Positions 1 through 8,579 of a stretch of DNA of 64,000 nt are shown here, piece after piece. A program made the translations under genes and the position numbers. Below the pieces are notes generated by a model, which made no database searches, was not told the origin of the DNA, and was given only the letters and a program-made list of their open reading frames with translations. The first letter of the stretch is position 1. Each line of letters starts with the position of its first letter. Source of the DNA: F23-B02 sp963620985 (GTDB lineage Bacteria > Bacillota > Clostridia > Oscillospirales > Oscillospiraceae); assembly GCA_963620985.1 (NCBI GenBank), contig CAVFCI010000002.1, positions 28,274 to 92,273 on the forward strand, in the 5' to 3' direction.

Positions 1-2
1 GC

Positions 3-2360
3 ATGCTGATGGCAGTTCTCATGATCGCGTCCCTGCTGCCTGCAAGCGCTCTGGCCGCAGGCGCAGATGTCTGTCCGGCAGACCCCAAGGGCGGAGATCA
101 TCAGTACACCACAGTCAGCGTCAAGAAGGATGCCGATGCAAAGACCCCCGGCGTAAGCGTAAAGGTATGCAAAAACTGCGGTGAGATCGACGAAAGCTCG
201 ATCTCCATCAAGGCATTTGCATATCTCTGGGATCAGTGCAGGACCTGCAAGGAAGGCAAGACCATGACCGTCATTACGGCAAGCTGCCGTAACCCCGGCC
301 TCGTCGTAAGCTACTGCGCAGAGTGCGGCAAGGCATTTGCCGCCAAGGACTTCGGCAACAAGGCATACAAGGTCGAGGAAGCGCTCGATCACGTCTATTC
401 CGACTTTGAGGTTATCCAGCAGCCGACCTGCACCAAGTCCGGCTACGGCTATGCTATCTGCAAGCTCTGCGGCGACCCTGTCGCGTTTGATAACGAGGAA
501 GAGGCCACCGATCTGCTGAATCTTTCCGACTTCAGCAGCGCTACAGCATACGCAAGCCGTGTTCGTGAGGTCTACAACATGTTTGCACCCACCAATCCCA
601 AGCACGATGATGAAAGCCAGCTCGTAGCGGTTACCAAGGAGACTGTAACCACCGACAAGAGCGGTGCTACCGTAACTCTCTATCCCGCAAAGGCAGCTGC
701 CCACATCTCCACCGTAGGCGGCGTACAGTATAAGCTCAACGTAAAGACCGGCGAGTATGAAAAAGTAGAAGGAACTGCTGATTTTGAAGTCGGTTACACC
801 GGCGATAAGATCTGCCCCGACTGCGACATGGGCTTCAAGGTCGGCGAGGATATAGAGCACGAATATGTAAATTCCAAGGACGGCGAATTCCCCGAGATCA
901 GCTCAACCACCGGAAAGTGGGTCAACGGCAGTGCCGACACCATCAAGTGCGAGGATTGCAGATACACCGGCGGCGCTTCCATCAAGCACCTGACCCAGTG
1001 GTACGACACCGACGCTGCGAAAGAGCCCAACTGCACTGAGCCAGGCTGTGCCGCTACCCTGTACTGGATAGACAAGAACGGCGAGGTTCAGCATAAAGCC
1101 GGCGCTGAGAAGAAGGAGCTCGGCCACAACTATGTCCTCGTCGAGGGTCAGGCAGCGACCTGCCTTGCGGACGGCTACGAGTATGTAAACTACAAGAAGT
1201 GCACCCGCTGCGGCGATACCACCGGCGACGACACCAAAAAGATCACGCTTAAAGCCCCCGGCAAGCACGATTATCAGCTCGTGTCCATCGTTGACGCTAC
1301 CTGCGAGCATCAGGGTCTGAGCTACAAGCAGTGCAAGGTCTGCGGCGAGAAGGTTTATGATGGCAAAGTTCTGTACACCGAGCTCACTGCCATGGTAGCG
1401 CACACCGCTGCCGACAAGCTCGCAAACGTCAAGGAAGCTACCTGCACCGAGGCAGGCTACACCGGCGACACCGTCTGCAAGTTCTGCGGCACCGTCATGG
1501 AAGAGGGCAAGGAGATCACCATGCTCGAGCACACTCCCGTTGACGTTGCGGCAAAGGCTCCCACCTGCACCGAGGCAGGCATCACCAAGGGCACTATGTG
1601 CTCTGTCTGCAAGACCGTTCTGACCGCTCAGGAGACCGTTCCCGCGCTCGGCCACAAGACCGAGGTCCAGAACGCGAAGGAAGCCACCTGCACCGAGGCA
1701 GGCTACACCGGCGACACCGTCTGCACCGTCTGCAAGGAGACCATCAAGAAGGGCGAGGTCATCAACGCACTCGGCCACAGCTACATCAATGGCATCTGCA
1801 CCCGCTGCGACGCAAAGCAGCACGGCTACAATCCGTTCAGCGACGTTAAGTCCGGCCCGTACTATGACGCTATTCTCTGGGCATACGAAAACGGCGTGAC
1901 CGAGGGCAAGGCCGACGGCACCTTCGGCGTAAACGACAAGTGCACCCGCGCCCAGATCGTCACCTTCCTGTACCGCGCAGCAGGCTCGCCCGATGTCGCG
2001 GCTACCGTGAAGAATCCGTTCACCGACGTTTCGTCCAAGAGCCCGTACTACAACGCTATCCTCTGGGCTGTTTCCAAGGGCATCACCACCGGCACGACCG
2101 CAAGCACCTTCAGCCCGAACGCAGCCTGCACCCGCGCCCAGATCGTCACCTTCCTGTGGCGCTATGAGGGCAAGCCCATTGTAAGCGCTCTGAATAATTT
2201 CAGCGACGTAAACTCCTCCAGCGTGTACTACAACGCCATCATGTGGGCAGTCGATGAGGGCATCACTCAGGGCATCACCAAGACCAGCTTCGAGCCCGGC
2301 ACCGCATGCACCCGCGCTCAGGCAGTCACCTTCATTTACCGCGACTTCTCGTCCAAGTAA
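3..2360 (+). CDS. Cys-rich secreted SLH-domain surface protein (5' partial)
   Basis: Probable cell-surface protein. The visible N-terminus is the hydrophobic core and cleavage region of a signal peptide (LLPASALA) with no positively charged n-region, so the true start lies just outside the window. Residues about 30-600 carry many CxxC pairs in a repeated pattern (CTEAGYTGDTVC..C), seen most clearly around nt 1430-1790; a 40-bp stretch at 1440-1479 recurs exactly at 1686-1725. Three SLH modules follow at about residues 609-661, 670-723 and 731-784, each with the core CTRAQ, where a Cys replaces the usual residue. SLH modules normally bind pyruvylated secondary wall polymers (family knowledge). 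Function of the Cys-rich part is unknown; zinc binding is possible but inferred. A strong terminator follows. Confidence 0.88.
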   Translation: MLMAVLMIASLLPASALAAGADVCPADPKGGDHQYTTVSVKKDADAKTPGVSVKVCKNCGEIDESSISIKAFAYLWDQCRTCKEGKTMTVITASCRNPGLVVSYCAECGKAFAAKDFGNKAYKVEEALDHVYSDFEVIQQPTCTKSGYGYAICKLCGDPVAFDNEEEATDLLNLSDFSSATAYASRVREVYNMFAPTNPKHDDESQLVAVTKETVTTDKSGATVTLYPAKAAAHISTVGGVQYKLNVKTGEYEKVEGTADFEVGYTGDKICPDCDMGFKVGEDIEHEYVNSKDGEFPEISSTTGKWVNGSADTIKCEDCRYTGGASIKHLTQWYDTDAAKEPNCTEPGCAATLYWIDKNGEVQHKAGAEKKELGHNYVLVEGQAATCLADGYEYVNYKKCTRCGDTTGDDTKKITLKAPGKHDYQLVSIVDATCEHQGLSYKQCKVCGEKVYDGKVLYTELTAMVAHTAADKLANVKEATCTEAGYTGDTVCKFCGTVMEEGKEITMLEHTPVDVAAKAPTCTEAGITKGTMCSVCKTVLTAQETVPALGHKTEVQNAKEATCTEAGYTGDTVCTVCKETIKKGEVINALGHSYINGICTRCDAKQHGYNPFSDVKSGPYYDAILWAYENGVTEGKADGTFGVNDKCTRAQIVTFLYRAAGSPDVAATVKNPFTDVSSKSPYYNAILWAVSKGITTGTTASTFSPNAACTRAQIVTFLWRYEGKPIVSALNNFSDVNSSSVYYNAIMWAVDEGITQGITKTSFEPGTACTRAQAVTFIYRDFSSK

Positions 2361-2375
2361 TATCAATAATTCAAG

Positions 2376-2408
2376 CAGCTCCACGTCTCAGGCGTGGAGC
2401 TGTTTTTT
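2376..2408 (+). terminator. Rho-independent terminator after the first SLH gene
   Basis: A 10-bp GC-rich stem (CAGCTCCACG with CGTGGAGCTG) is followed directly by a run of six T, so the two SLH genes are probably separate transcripts. Confidence 0.85.
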
Positions 2409-2436
2409 ACAGTTTTACAGATAGGAGTGAGAGCAT

Positions 2437-3447
2437 ATGAAGAAGAGAGCACTCGGCGCGTTTTTGGCGCTGCTTTTGCTGCTTGCCGCCCTGCCGGTAT
2501 CCGCGCTGGCCGACGGAGCCTGCGGCGAGAACACGCTCTGGTCGCTGTCGGACAGCGGCGTACTGACGATATCCGGCACGGGTGACATGGCCGGCTTCGA
2601 GCTTGGCGGCGCACCGTGGTACTCCCGCCGCGGCGAGATTCGGCGGCTCATAGTCGCAGACGGCGTGACGGGCATCGGCAGCGCCGCGTTCTCAGGCTGC
2701 GGCCTTATCGCCGAGCTTGAGCTTCCGCTGACGCTGCAACGCATCGGCGACAGTGCCTTTGACGATGTGTACGGCCTCAAAAGCGTATATTACGCAGGCT
2801 CTATCGCGCAGTGGAAGGCTGTGGAGATCGGTCTCGGCAACAGCTTCGGCACGGCGCAGCTCGTGTGCGCCGACAAAAGCGAGCCGTTTTCGGATATCTC
2901 CGGCTGGTGCCGCGACTATATCGTCACCTGCTACATGGCCGATATCGTCGGCGGCTTTCCCGACGGCACGTTCCGTCCCGCGCTGAGCGTCACCCGCGCC
3001 CAATTTATCATGATGCTCTATAACCTGGGCGGACGACCGCCCGCGCCGGATGTGCAGCTCGGCTTTTCCGACTGCGCGGACATCGCAGAGGTCTATACCG
3101 CGGCGGTGAAATGGGGCACAAGGGCGGGCATCATCATGGGCTTTGCCGACAACAGCTTCCGCCCGAACGCCAGCATAAGCCGTGCGCAGATGGCGGCGTT
3201 TGCCTACCGCTTCCTGAGCCTCGGAGTGAGCGGCGCGGTGCTTGACGAGTGCCGTGCGCCGAACGCCTTCCGCGACTACGGCGGCATTTCCGAAAGCTAC
3301 CGCGAGGCCGTGGACGTGATGGCGAACATCGGCGTTATCCAAGGCTACCCCAACGGCAGCTACGCGCCCAACGGCATCGCAACACGCGGTCAGTCCGCCG
3401 CAGTCATGGCGCGCCTGCTGAGCGCCCTCACCGAGCTGCGGGAGTAA
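2437..3447 (+). CDS. Secreted protein with BspA-like leucine-rich part and three SLH domains
   Basis: Starts at ATG 2437 behind an AGGAGTGAGA ribosome site. Residues 1-26 are a classical signal peptide (KKR, Leu/Ala-rich core, SALA cleavage). Residues about 30-140 contain two BspA/LRR_5-like turns (IGSAAFSGC..., IGDSAFDDVYGLKSVYYAG). Three SLH modules fill about 148-330, with typical signatures such as FPDGTFRPALSVTRAQ and NGSYAPNGIATRGQ. This architecture is common among envelope proteins of gut Clostridia. Its ligand is unknown. It shares the SLH anchor with the upstream gene but not the Cys-rich repeats. Confidence 0.9.
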   Translation: MKKRALGAFLALLLLLAALPVSALADGACGENTLWSLSDSGVLTISGTGDMAGFELGGAPWYSRRGEIRRLIVADGVTGIGSAAFSGCGLIAELELPLTLQRIGDSAFDDVYGLKSVYYAGSIAQWKAVEIGLGNSFGTAQLVCADKSEPFSDISGWCRDYIVTCYMADIVGGFPDGTFRPALSVTRAQFIMMLYNLGGRPPAPDVQLGFSDCADIAEVYTAAVKWGTRAGIIMGFADNSFRPNASISRAQMAAFAYRFLSLGVSGAVLDECRAPNAFRDYGGISESYREAVDVMANIGVIQGYPNGSYAPNGIATRGQSAAVMARLLSALTELRE

Positions 3448-3454
3448 AATTAAA

Positions 3455-3489
3455 GACCGGCGGCAGAGGCTCAGTCCTCTCCGTCGGTC
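3455..3489. terminator. Convergent hairpin between the SLH and XRE genes
   Basis: Imperfect stem (GACCGGCGGCAGAGG with CCTCTCCGTCGGTC) between two converging genes. It has no strong T-run on the + side and only a short A/T stretch on each side. Confidence 0.5.
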
Positions 3490-3491
3490 AA

Positions 3492-3809
3492 TTACTGTTC
3501 TGCTTTTGTAAGCGCTTCGACGAGCGTCAGCAGCGCCGATATCTGCTCCGGCGGCAGCTGCTTTATCAGCTCCGAAAGCCTTCTGAGTGCTGCCGGATCG
3601 GGCGCAGCGGTGTCGAAAAATTCCTTGGGAGTGATCTCGAGAAACTCACATATGTAGAAAAAGTTCTGCATCGTCGGAAACGCCTTTCCGTTTTCGATGG
3701 TGTTGATGTAGCCCGGGTTCTGCCCGATCGACAGACTCATGTCGCGCGCCGAAACGCCTTTTCCGGCTCTGAGCTGAGCAAGCCTGCGAGCAAAGTTTTC
3801 TTCGTACAT
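3492..3809 (-). CDS. XRE-family helix-turn-helix regulator
   Basis: A 105-residue protein with an XRE/Cro HTH at about residues 8-62 (RLAQLRAGKGVSARDMSLSI then NPGYINTIENGK), ending in a short helical tail. It is the size of a stand-alone DNA-binding repressor with no enzymatic domain. It begins at ATG 3809 after AAAGGAGG and is transcribed away from the AlaX-like gene across a 250-bp divergent spacer. A near-palindrome (ACTGTCAGT) around 3847-3855 in its own leader is a possible autoregulatory site, but this is inference. Targets cannot be told from the sequence. Confidence 0.85.
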   Translation of the reverse strand: MYEENFARRLAQLRAGKGVSARDMSLSIGQNPGYINTIENGKAFPTMQNFFYICEFLEITPKEFFDTAAPDPAALRRLSELIKQLPPEQISALLTLVEALTKAEQ

Positions 3810-4059
3810 TTAATCGCCTCCTTTTTAGTAAGCGCTGAACAAATGACTGTCAGTACTTCATTAACATATTATATCTGCCGCTCAGGCAAAATCATTCCAA
3901 TATATCTGACATTTTCCTCGCAATAGCACATTTGTTCTGATATCGCCTAATGAATGTCTTAGACCATCTCCCCTCCCCTGCAAATTTCGCATTTTGCTTA
4001 TTTCCCGATTGAATAGCGTGCAGTAAAATGTTATTATCATAAAAAAACAAAACGGAGCG

Positions 4060-5232
4060 ATGAAAATGACAGAAAAGCTTTACTATATCGACAGCCACAT
4101 GAAGAGCTTCACGGCGCGTGTCACCTCCTGCGAGCAGAGCGGCGAGCGATACCTCGTCACCCTCGACCGCACGGCCTTTTTCCCCGAGGGCGGCGGTCAG
4201 CTCGGCGACAGCGGCACGATAGGCAATGTGCGCGTTTTCGATACGCACGAGAAAAACGGCGAGGTGCTGCATTATGCAAGCCAGCCGCTCGAGGTCGGAC
4301 GCACTTACGACTGCGCGATAGACTGGGAAACTCGCTTTCGCAGGATGCAGAACCACTCCGGCGAGCATATTTTATCGGGACTCGTGCATAAGAAATACGG
4401 GTACAGCAACGTCGGCTTCCACATGGGCAGCGACGTTGTGACGATTGACTTCGACGGCGAGCTCACCTGGGAGCAGCTTTGCGAGCTCGAGCGCGAGGCA
4501 AACCGCGCCGTCGCCGCAAACTATAAGGTCACAGCGACCTTCCCGCCCGAGGAGGTTCTCAAAGCGTTAGAGTACCGCAGCAAGCTCGAACTCACGGAAA
4601 ACGTGCGCATCGTCGAGATAGAAAACACCGATATCTGCGCCTGCTGCGCGCCGCACGTTGCCTCCACCGCTGAGGTCGGAACCGTGCGCATACTCACAGC
4701 CGAGCGCCGCCGCCGCGGCGGCGAGGGCGTGCGAATAACCATGCTCTGCGGCCTCGACGCTTACGAGCACGAGGTCGTCATCAGCGAGAACAACACGGAG
4801 ATATCAACGCTCCTGTCGGCAAAGCGCAGCGAGACCGCTGCCGCCGTGCGCAGGCTCATGGCCGAAAACGAAAGGCTCAAGGCGCACTCGGCGGAGCTGT
4901 GCCGCGCGCTTGCCGCGGTGAAGGCCGAGGCAATAGAGCCCTGCGAGGGCAATATCTGCCTGTTTGACAGCGTTCTGGACGAGCCCGCGCTCCGTGCGCT
5001 CGTAAACGAGGCGGTGAAGAAATGCACGGGCATCGCGGCAGTGTTCTCCGGCAGCGACGAAACCGGCTACCGCTACATCATCGGCAGCGCCGGAACAGAC
5101 CTCCGAAAAGCGGCGAAGATCATAAACTCAGAGCTGTCCGGACGGGGCGGCGGCAGCAGCGAAATGATACAGGGTAGCTGCACAGCGTGTTCAGAAAAAA
5201 TTAAAGATTTTTTGACTAATTTTACGTTTTAG
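4060..5232 (+). CDS. AlaX-like alanyl-tRNA editing protein with DHHA1 domain
   Basis: Free-standing relative of the AlaRS editing and C-terminal domains; the family hydrolyses Ser- or Gly-tRNA(Ala) mischarged by AlaRS. N-terminal beta-barrel motif RTAFFPEGGGQLGDSG at about 43-58, zinc-site HxxxH at H99/H103 (HSGEHILSG), and the second zinc motif C195-x3-H199 (CCAPH). A coiled helical stretch spans about 235-285. A DHHA1-type C-terminal domain ends with the Gly-rich GRGGGSSEMIQG near residue 370. All metal ligands expected for editing are present, so it should be active. ATG 4060 follows CGGAG. Monocistronic. Confidence 0.9.
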   Translation: MKMTEKLYYIDSHMKSFTARVTSCEQSGERYLVTLDRTAFFPEGGGQLGDSGTIGNVRVFDTHEKNGEVLHYASQPLEVGRTYDCAIDWETRFRRMQNHSGEHILSGLVHKKYGYSNVGFHMGSDVVTIDFDGELTWEQLCELEREANRAVAANYKVTATFPPEEVLKALEYRSKLELTENVRIVEIENTDICACCAPHVASTAEVGTVRILTAERRRRGGEGVRITMLCGLDAYEHEVVISENNTEISTLLSAKRSETAAAVRRLMAENERLKAHSAELCRALAAVKAEAIEPCEGNICLFDSVLDEPALRALVNEAVKKCTGIAAVFSGSDETGYRYIIGSAGTDLRKAAKIINSELSGRGGGSSEMIQGSCTACSEKIKDFLTNFTF

Positions 5233-5307
5233 ACACGTTATACTGATATGTATAACAAAAACAAGGTAAAAGAGGCACTAAAAGTTGATTTATCCTACAA
5301 ATAATAA

Positions 5308-5336
5308 TTGACAATATTATGACAGTTTGTTAAAAT
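5308..5336 (+). promoter_or_regulatory. Sigma-70-type promoter of the dehydratase operon
   Basis: TTGACA (5308-5313), a 17-nt spacer and TAAAAT (5331-5336). The -10 box overlaps the in-frame upstream TTG at 5327, so translation cannot sensibly begin there; this supports the GTG start at 5408. Confidence 0.7.
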
Positions 5337-5407
5337 GGATAAATAGAAAAAGGGTAGAATATACCCTTAAAAGGACTCAGCAAAATATTTTTTATGGGGG
5401 GTTATCC

Positions 5408-6619
5408 GTGAGAGACCTTAAGCACCTGATTTACTTTGAGAACCTGCTTCAGGATGCCAACAACGAGTTGGTCCAGCAGGCAAAGGCTGAGGGTAAATAT
5501 GCCATCGGCTATACCTGCTACTTCATGCCCGAAGTACTTCTCGACCTGCCCGGCTGCTTCTCTGTTCGTCTGAGAGCGCCGCGCTGCTCATCACCCGACA
5601 TAGCGACCTACTACATGTCATCTCGCGTATGTCACTACGGCAGAAGCCTTTTCGAGCGCGCACTCGAAGGCGGCTTCAACTTCCTCGACGCACAGATGGC
5701 GACCGAGACCTGCACCGTCACCTGCCGCTTCCAGGAGCACATCAAGCCCAAGCACCTTGACTCCGTCAAGGACATGAACGTCATCCAGAACGACAATTTC
5801 TTCTGCGAGTTCACCGACGTTCCCTACAAAAACACCGAGAACGATTATGAGTATTTCACCGCTCAGCTGAACGCCCATGTCCTCACCCCGCTGCACGAGA
5901 ATCTCGGAATCGACGTTTCCGACAAGGCTCTCAAGGAAGCCATCAAGCAGCACAACGAGGTCTGCAAGCTCATAAACGAGATCGGCGACTACCGCAAGCT
6001 CGAAAATCCGACCATCACCGGCTATGAGTTCCACGTCATCCAGCTCGTATCGCTGGTATGCCCGAAGTACCTCATCCTGCCCTACCTGCGCGAGACCGCA
6101 AAGGAAATGAAGACCCGCAAGCCCGACGAGAAGTGGCCGTTCCGCTGCAAGGTCGTGCTCGCAGGCTCCGAGAACGACGATCCCTGCTTCACCCAGCTTA
6201 TCGAGAGCTGCGGCGCAGAGGTCGTCTGCGACCGTTACTGCTACGGCGCTGTCGAGTCACGTCAGCCCATCGTAGTGGAAAAGGGCGAGAAGCCCCTTTA
6301 CGCGATCGCAAAGCACTACCTCAAGACCTCCAACTGCCCGCGCTTCATGCCGCAGGACGAAATGCGTGCAAGAAAGCAGCGTCTGGCAGACCTCGTCAAG
6401 GAATACAATGCAGACGGTCTTATCGTTTGCTCCAACAAGTTCTGCGAGTACTGGAGCTACGAGCGTGTCATCGACACCATCGTTATGAAGCGCGACTTCG
6501 GCATCCCCGTATGCTCGATCGAGAAGGAGTACATAAACACCGCTTCCGGTCAGCTCCGCACCCGCTTCCAGGCATTCGTTGAATCTGTCGAGATCAAGAA
6601 GATTCAGGAGGGCAAGTAA
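5408..6619 (+). CDS. 2-hydroxyacyl-CoA dehydratase, subunit of HgdB/FldC-like type
   Basis: One subunit of a radical 2-hydroxyacyl-CoA dehydratase (D component; family reaction: (R)-2-hydroxyacyl-CoA to enoyl-CoA, driven by an ATP-reduced [4Fe-4S] cluster). Family marks are RAPRCSSPDIATYY and a following Cys (RVCHYGR), TCTVTCR, SNKFCEYWSYER, and the C-terminal EKEYINTASGQLRTRFQAFV, matching the TRxxAFxE motif. GTG 5408 is chosen because it follows a G-run (GGGGGG) at good spacing and lies about 65 nt inside the expected transcript from the 5308-5336 promoter. Its stop is one base before the next gene. Substrate unknown: no CoA-transferase or 2-hydroxyacid dehydrogenase is adjacent. Confidence 0.85.
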   Translation: MRDLKHLIYFENLLQDANNELVQQAKAEGKYAIGYTCYFMPEVLLDLPGCFSVRLRAPRCSSPDIATYYMSSRVCHYGRSLFERALEGGFNFLDAQMATETCTVTCRFQEHIKPKHLDSVKDMNVIQNDNFFCEFTDVPYKNTENDYEYFTAQLNAHVLTPLHENLGIDVSDKALKEAIKQHNEVCKLINEIGDYRKLENPTITGYEFHVIQLVSLVCPKYLILPYLRETAKEMKTRKPDEKWPFRCKVVLAGSENDDPCFTQLIESCGAEVVCDRYCYGAVESRQPIVVEKGEKPLYAIAKHYLKTSNCPRFMPQDEMRARKQRLADLVKEYNADGLIVCSNKFCEYWSYERVIDTIVMKRDFGIPVCSIEKEYINTASGQLRTRFQAFVESVEIKKIQEGK

Positions 6620-6620
6620 G

Positions 6621-8228
6621 ATGGATTTTAAGAAAGCAGTAAAAGATTTCTGGTATGGCAAGCCCCATACCGCTGAAGAAGGCGGTCGCCGCCTCGGCGA
6701 TCTCTACCTCCCGAAGACCGGCCTTTACAAGCACAGAGAATGGCGCGGCGTAAAGGACACATTCTATTACTTCCATAACGTTTGGCTGTACAACTATCTG
6801 CACGTGGTCATGGACGTTATGAAGTACGGCGGATTTATCAACGCGGTCAAGGGCGTATGGCGCTACCGCTGGGTAGGCCAGACCTATATAACCGTTATGC
6901 ACTGGTTCGACCGCGGCATGGAAGGCCTGCGCGGCGAGGCTCTGCGTGCGTCACCGTGGCACTACCGCGCAATGACCAACGCGACCATATACCAGTTTAT
7001 GGGTATGTTCGTCGCTGACACCAAGCTGCACGGTGGCAAGAAGAACGACGCATGGTACCACACCATGTCCATGAAGGAAACCACATGGGGCGGCATGTTC
7101 TACGGCTGGAGCGACAAGTTCAAGGCAATCTCTCTGGAGATGATCCCCTACTTCGTCACCTGCCATGTCAACAGCCACACTGTTCACAACTACATCGACG
7201 CGGTTCAGTCCATCGGCCTGCCCGGCGACCCCTGCCCGATGTGTCAGGCTGAGGCCGGCCTGTACGTCCTGGACGATATCCCCGACTACAGCCCGTTCGT
7301 CATCACCTGCAACGAAGCCTGCGACGGCTCCGTCGGTACCGCCATCCTTCAGGACTGGTTTGCCGATAAGCCCCTGTACGCTCTGCAGATGCCCATGCTC
7401 TTCGACGATCCCCTTGCAAAGGACTTCGTAAAGAAGGACATCGAGAAGTGCTGGAAGTTCATCGAGGATCAGACCGGCGTTCCCATGAATCTCGACCTTA
7501 TGTACGAGTGCATCGAGCGCCAGAACGAGATCATGAAGTTCGAGTGGGAGAAGTGGGAGGTTGCCGCAAAGACCAATTCCTACCCCATAAACGGCGTTTC
7601 ACAGGCACTGTACCGCATCTACTCCTCGCAGTTCGGCGATCTGCCCATCTGGCACGAGGTTGACGCAAAGGTCCGCCCGATCCTTGAGAAGTGCGTCCGC
7701 GAGAAGATCAACACCTTCCCCAACACCCGCCACAGAGTCATTGCATGGTCCTGCGCACCTCTGTACTACTCCAACTGGTGCACCTGGGCATACAATACCT
7801 GGGGTCTGAATGTCATCATCAACATGGACTCTCTCATGTTCGACATGACCATCCGCACCGACAGCTACGAGAACATGCTCGACGACGTCGCTCAGTATCA
7901 TATGTGGGCTCCGATGCGCCGTATGGCAGTCGGCGGCATGCACCACATCTTCGAGCTGTGGGATTACATGGAGCGCTTCAACTGCGACATGGTCGCAATG
8001 TACGACCAGCTCCAGTGCAAGGGCATGCAGGGCGTACACGGCCTGTTCGAGGATGAGTTCCGTGACAGAAACATTCCTGCGTTCTGGATCCCCCACGCAC
8101 TGCCCGACAGCCGCACTGTCTCCCGTGCTGAGATCCGCCGCCTCATCAACGATTACATGAGCACCGTTATGCACGAAGAGCCTCTGGATCCTTCTCTCCT
8201 CGAGCTCGACGACGACATGACTTGGTAA
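6621..8228 (+). CDS. 2-hydroxyacyl-CoA dehydratase, large HgdA-like subunit
   Basis: Partner subunit of the dehydratase. At 535 residues it is clearly longer than characterised HgdA-type subunits (about 400-480). A Trp/Tyr-rich N-terminal region (to about residue 130) precedes the recognisable D-component region. Candidate cluster or active-site cysteines include the group CPMC near residue 205, a Cys in FVITCNEACDGS, and IAWSCAPLYYSNWC. ATG 6621 overlaps the ribosome site made by the end of the preceding gene (AGGAGGGCAAGTAAG), so the two subunits are translationally linked. A small membrane protein follows 18 nt downstream. Assignment rests on family resemblance plus context. Confidence 0.8.
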   Translation: MDFKKAVKDFWYGKPHTAEEGGRRLGDLYLPKTGLYKHREWRGVKDTFYYFHNVWLYNYLHVVMDVMKYGGFINAVKGVWRYRWVGQTYITVMHWFDRGMEGLRGEALRASPWHYRAMTNATIYQFMGMFVADTKLHGGKKNDAWYHTMSMKETTWGGMFYGWSDKFKAISLEMIPYFVTCHVNSHTVHNYIDAVQSIGLPGDPCPMCQAEAGLYVLDDIPDYSPFVITCNEACDGSVGTAILQDWFADKPLYALQMPMLFDDPLAKDFVKKDIEKCWKFIEDQTGVPMNLDLMYECIERQNEIMKFEWEKWEVAAKTNSYPINGVSQALYRIYSSQFGDLPIWHEVDAKVRPILEKCVREKINTFPNTRHRVIAWSCAPLYYSNWCTWAYNTWGLNVIINMDSLMFDMTIRTDSYENMLDDVAQYHMWAPMRRMAVGGMHHIFELWDYMERFNCDMVAMYDQLQCKGMQGVHGLFEDEFRDRNIPAFWIPHALPDSRTVSRAEIRRLINDYMSTVMHEEPLDPSLLELDDDMTW

Positions 8229-8246
8229 TAGGGAGGAGCAGAGAAT

Positions 8247-8459
8247 ATGAAAAAGTTTGTTAAAAGAGCACTTGGCCTTGGCGCAGTTGCTTATACCGCA
8301 CTGTTCGCGGTATTCTTCTTCGACCTCGACGGTAAGTTCCTGTTTAACGTAGTCGAGCCTTTCCTGAAGAATCACTACGACAACATGGAGCGCAAGGATA
8401 TGCTCAAGACTCCGTACGACATGGATAAGTTCCCTAATTACAAGTACGACGAAGTCTGA
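8247..8459 (+). CDS. Small single-span membrane protein in dehydratase operon
   Basis: A 70-residue ORF with a good ribosome site (GGGAGGAG) and codon use like its neighbours. Residues about 8-26 form one hydrophobic segment (LGLGAVAYTALFAVFFF); the rest is charged and rich in Asp, Lys and Tyr (KDMLKTPYDMDKFPNYKYDE). I recognise no family. Its place between the dehydratase subunits and the activator suggests a membrane tether or assembly factor for this enzyme, which is inference only. Confidence 0.6.
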   Translation: MKKFVKRALGLGAVAYTALFAVFFFDLDGKFLFNVVEPFLKNHYDNMERKDMLKTPYDMDKFPNYKYDEV

Positions 8460-8488
8460 TCCTGATATCTGAAGCACAATTTAAACCA

Positions 8489-8520
8489 ATGCCAACTCTC
8501 CGGCAACGGAGAGTTGGCAT
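8489..8520 (+). terminator. Perfect 14-bp hairpin before the activator gene
   Basis: ATGCCAACTCTCCG and its exact complement around a GCAA tetraloop, with no T-run afterwards. It is more likely an RNA-stability or partial attenuation hairpin that sets different levels of subunits and activator than a full terminator. Confidence 0.55.
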
Positions 8521-8579
8521 AACAACGGATCCACATAGTTAATTAATTATTTATTGATATTAATTGGGAGGCAACACTA

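Noticed and set aside
903..2384. 493-codon open frame on the minus strand
   Set aside because: Antisense shadow of the SLH gene; its residues are Gly/Ala/Val/Leu-rich artefacts of GC-rich codons and no domain is visible.
5327..5407. TTG-initiated N-terminal extension of the first dehydratase subunit
   Set aside because: TTG 5327 lies between the -35 and -10 boxes of the promoter; the GTG at 5408 has a ribosome site.
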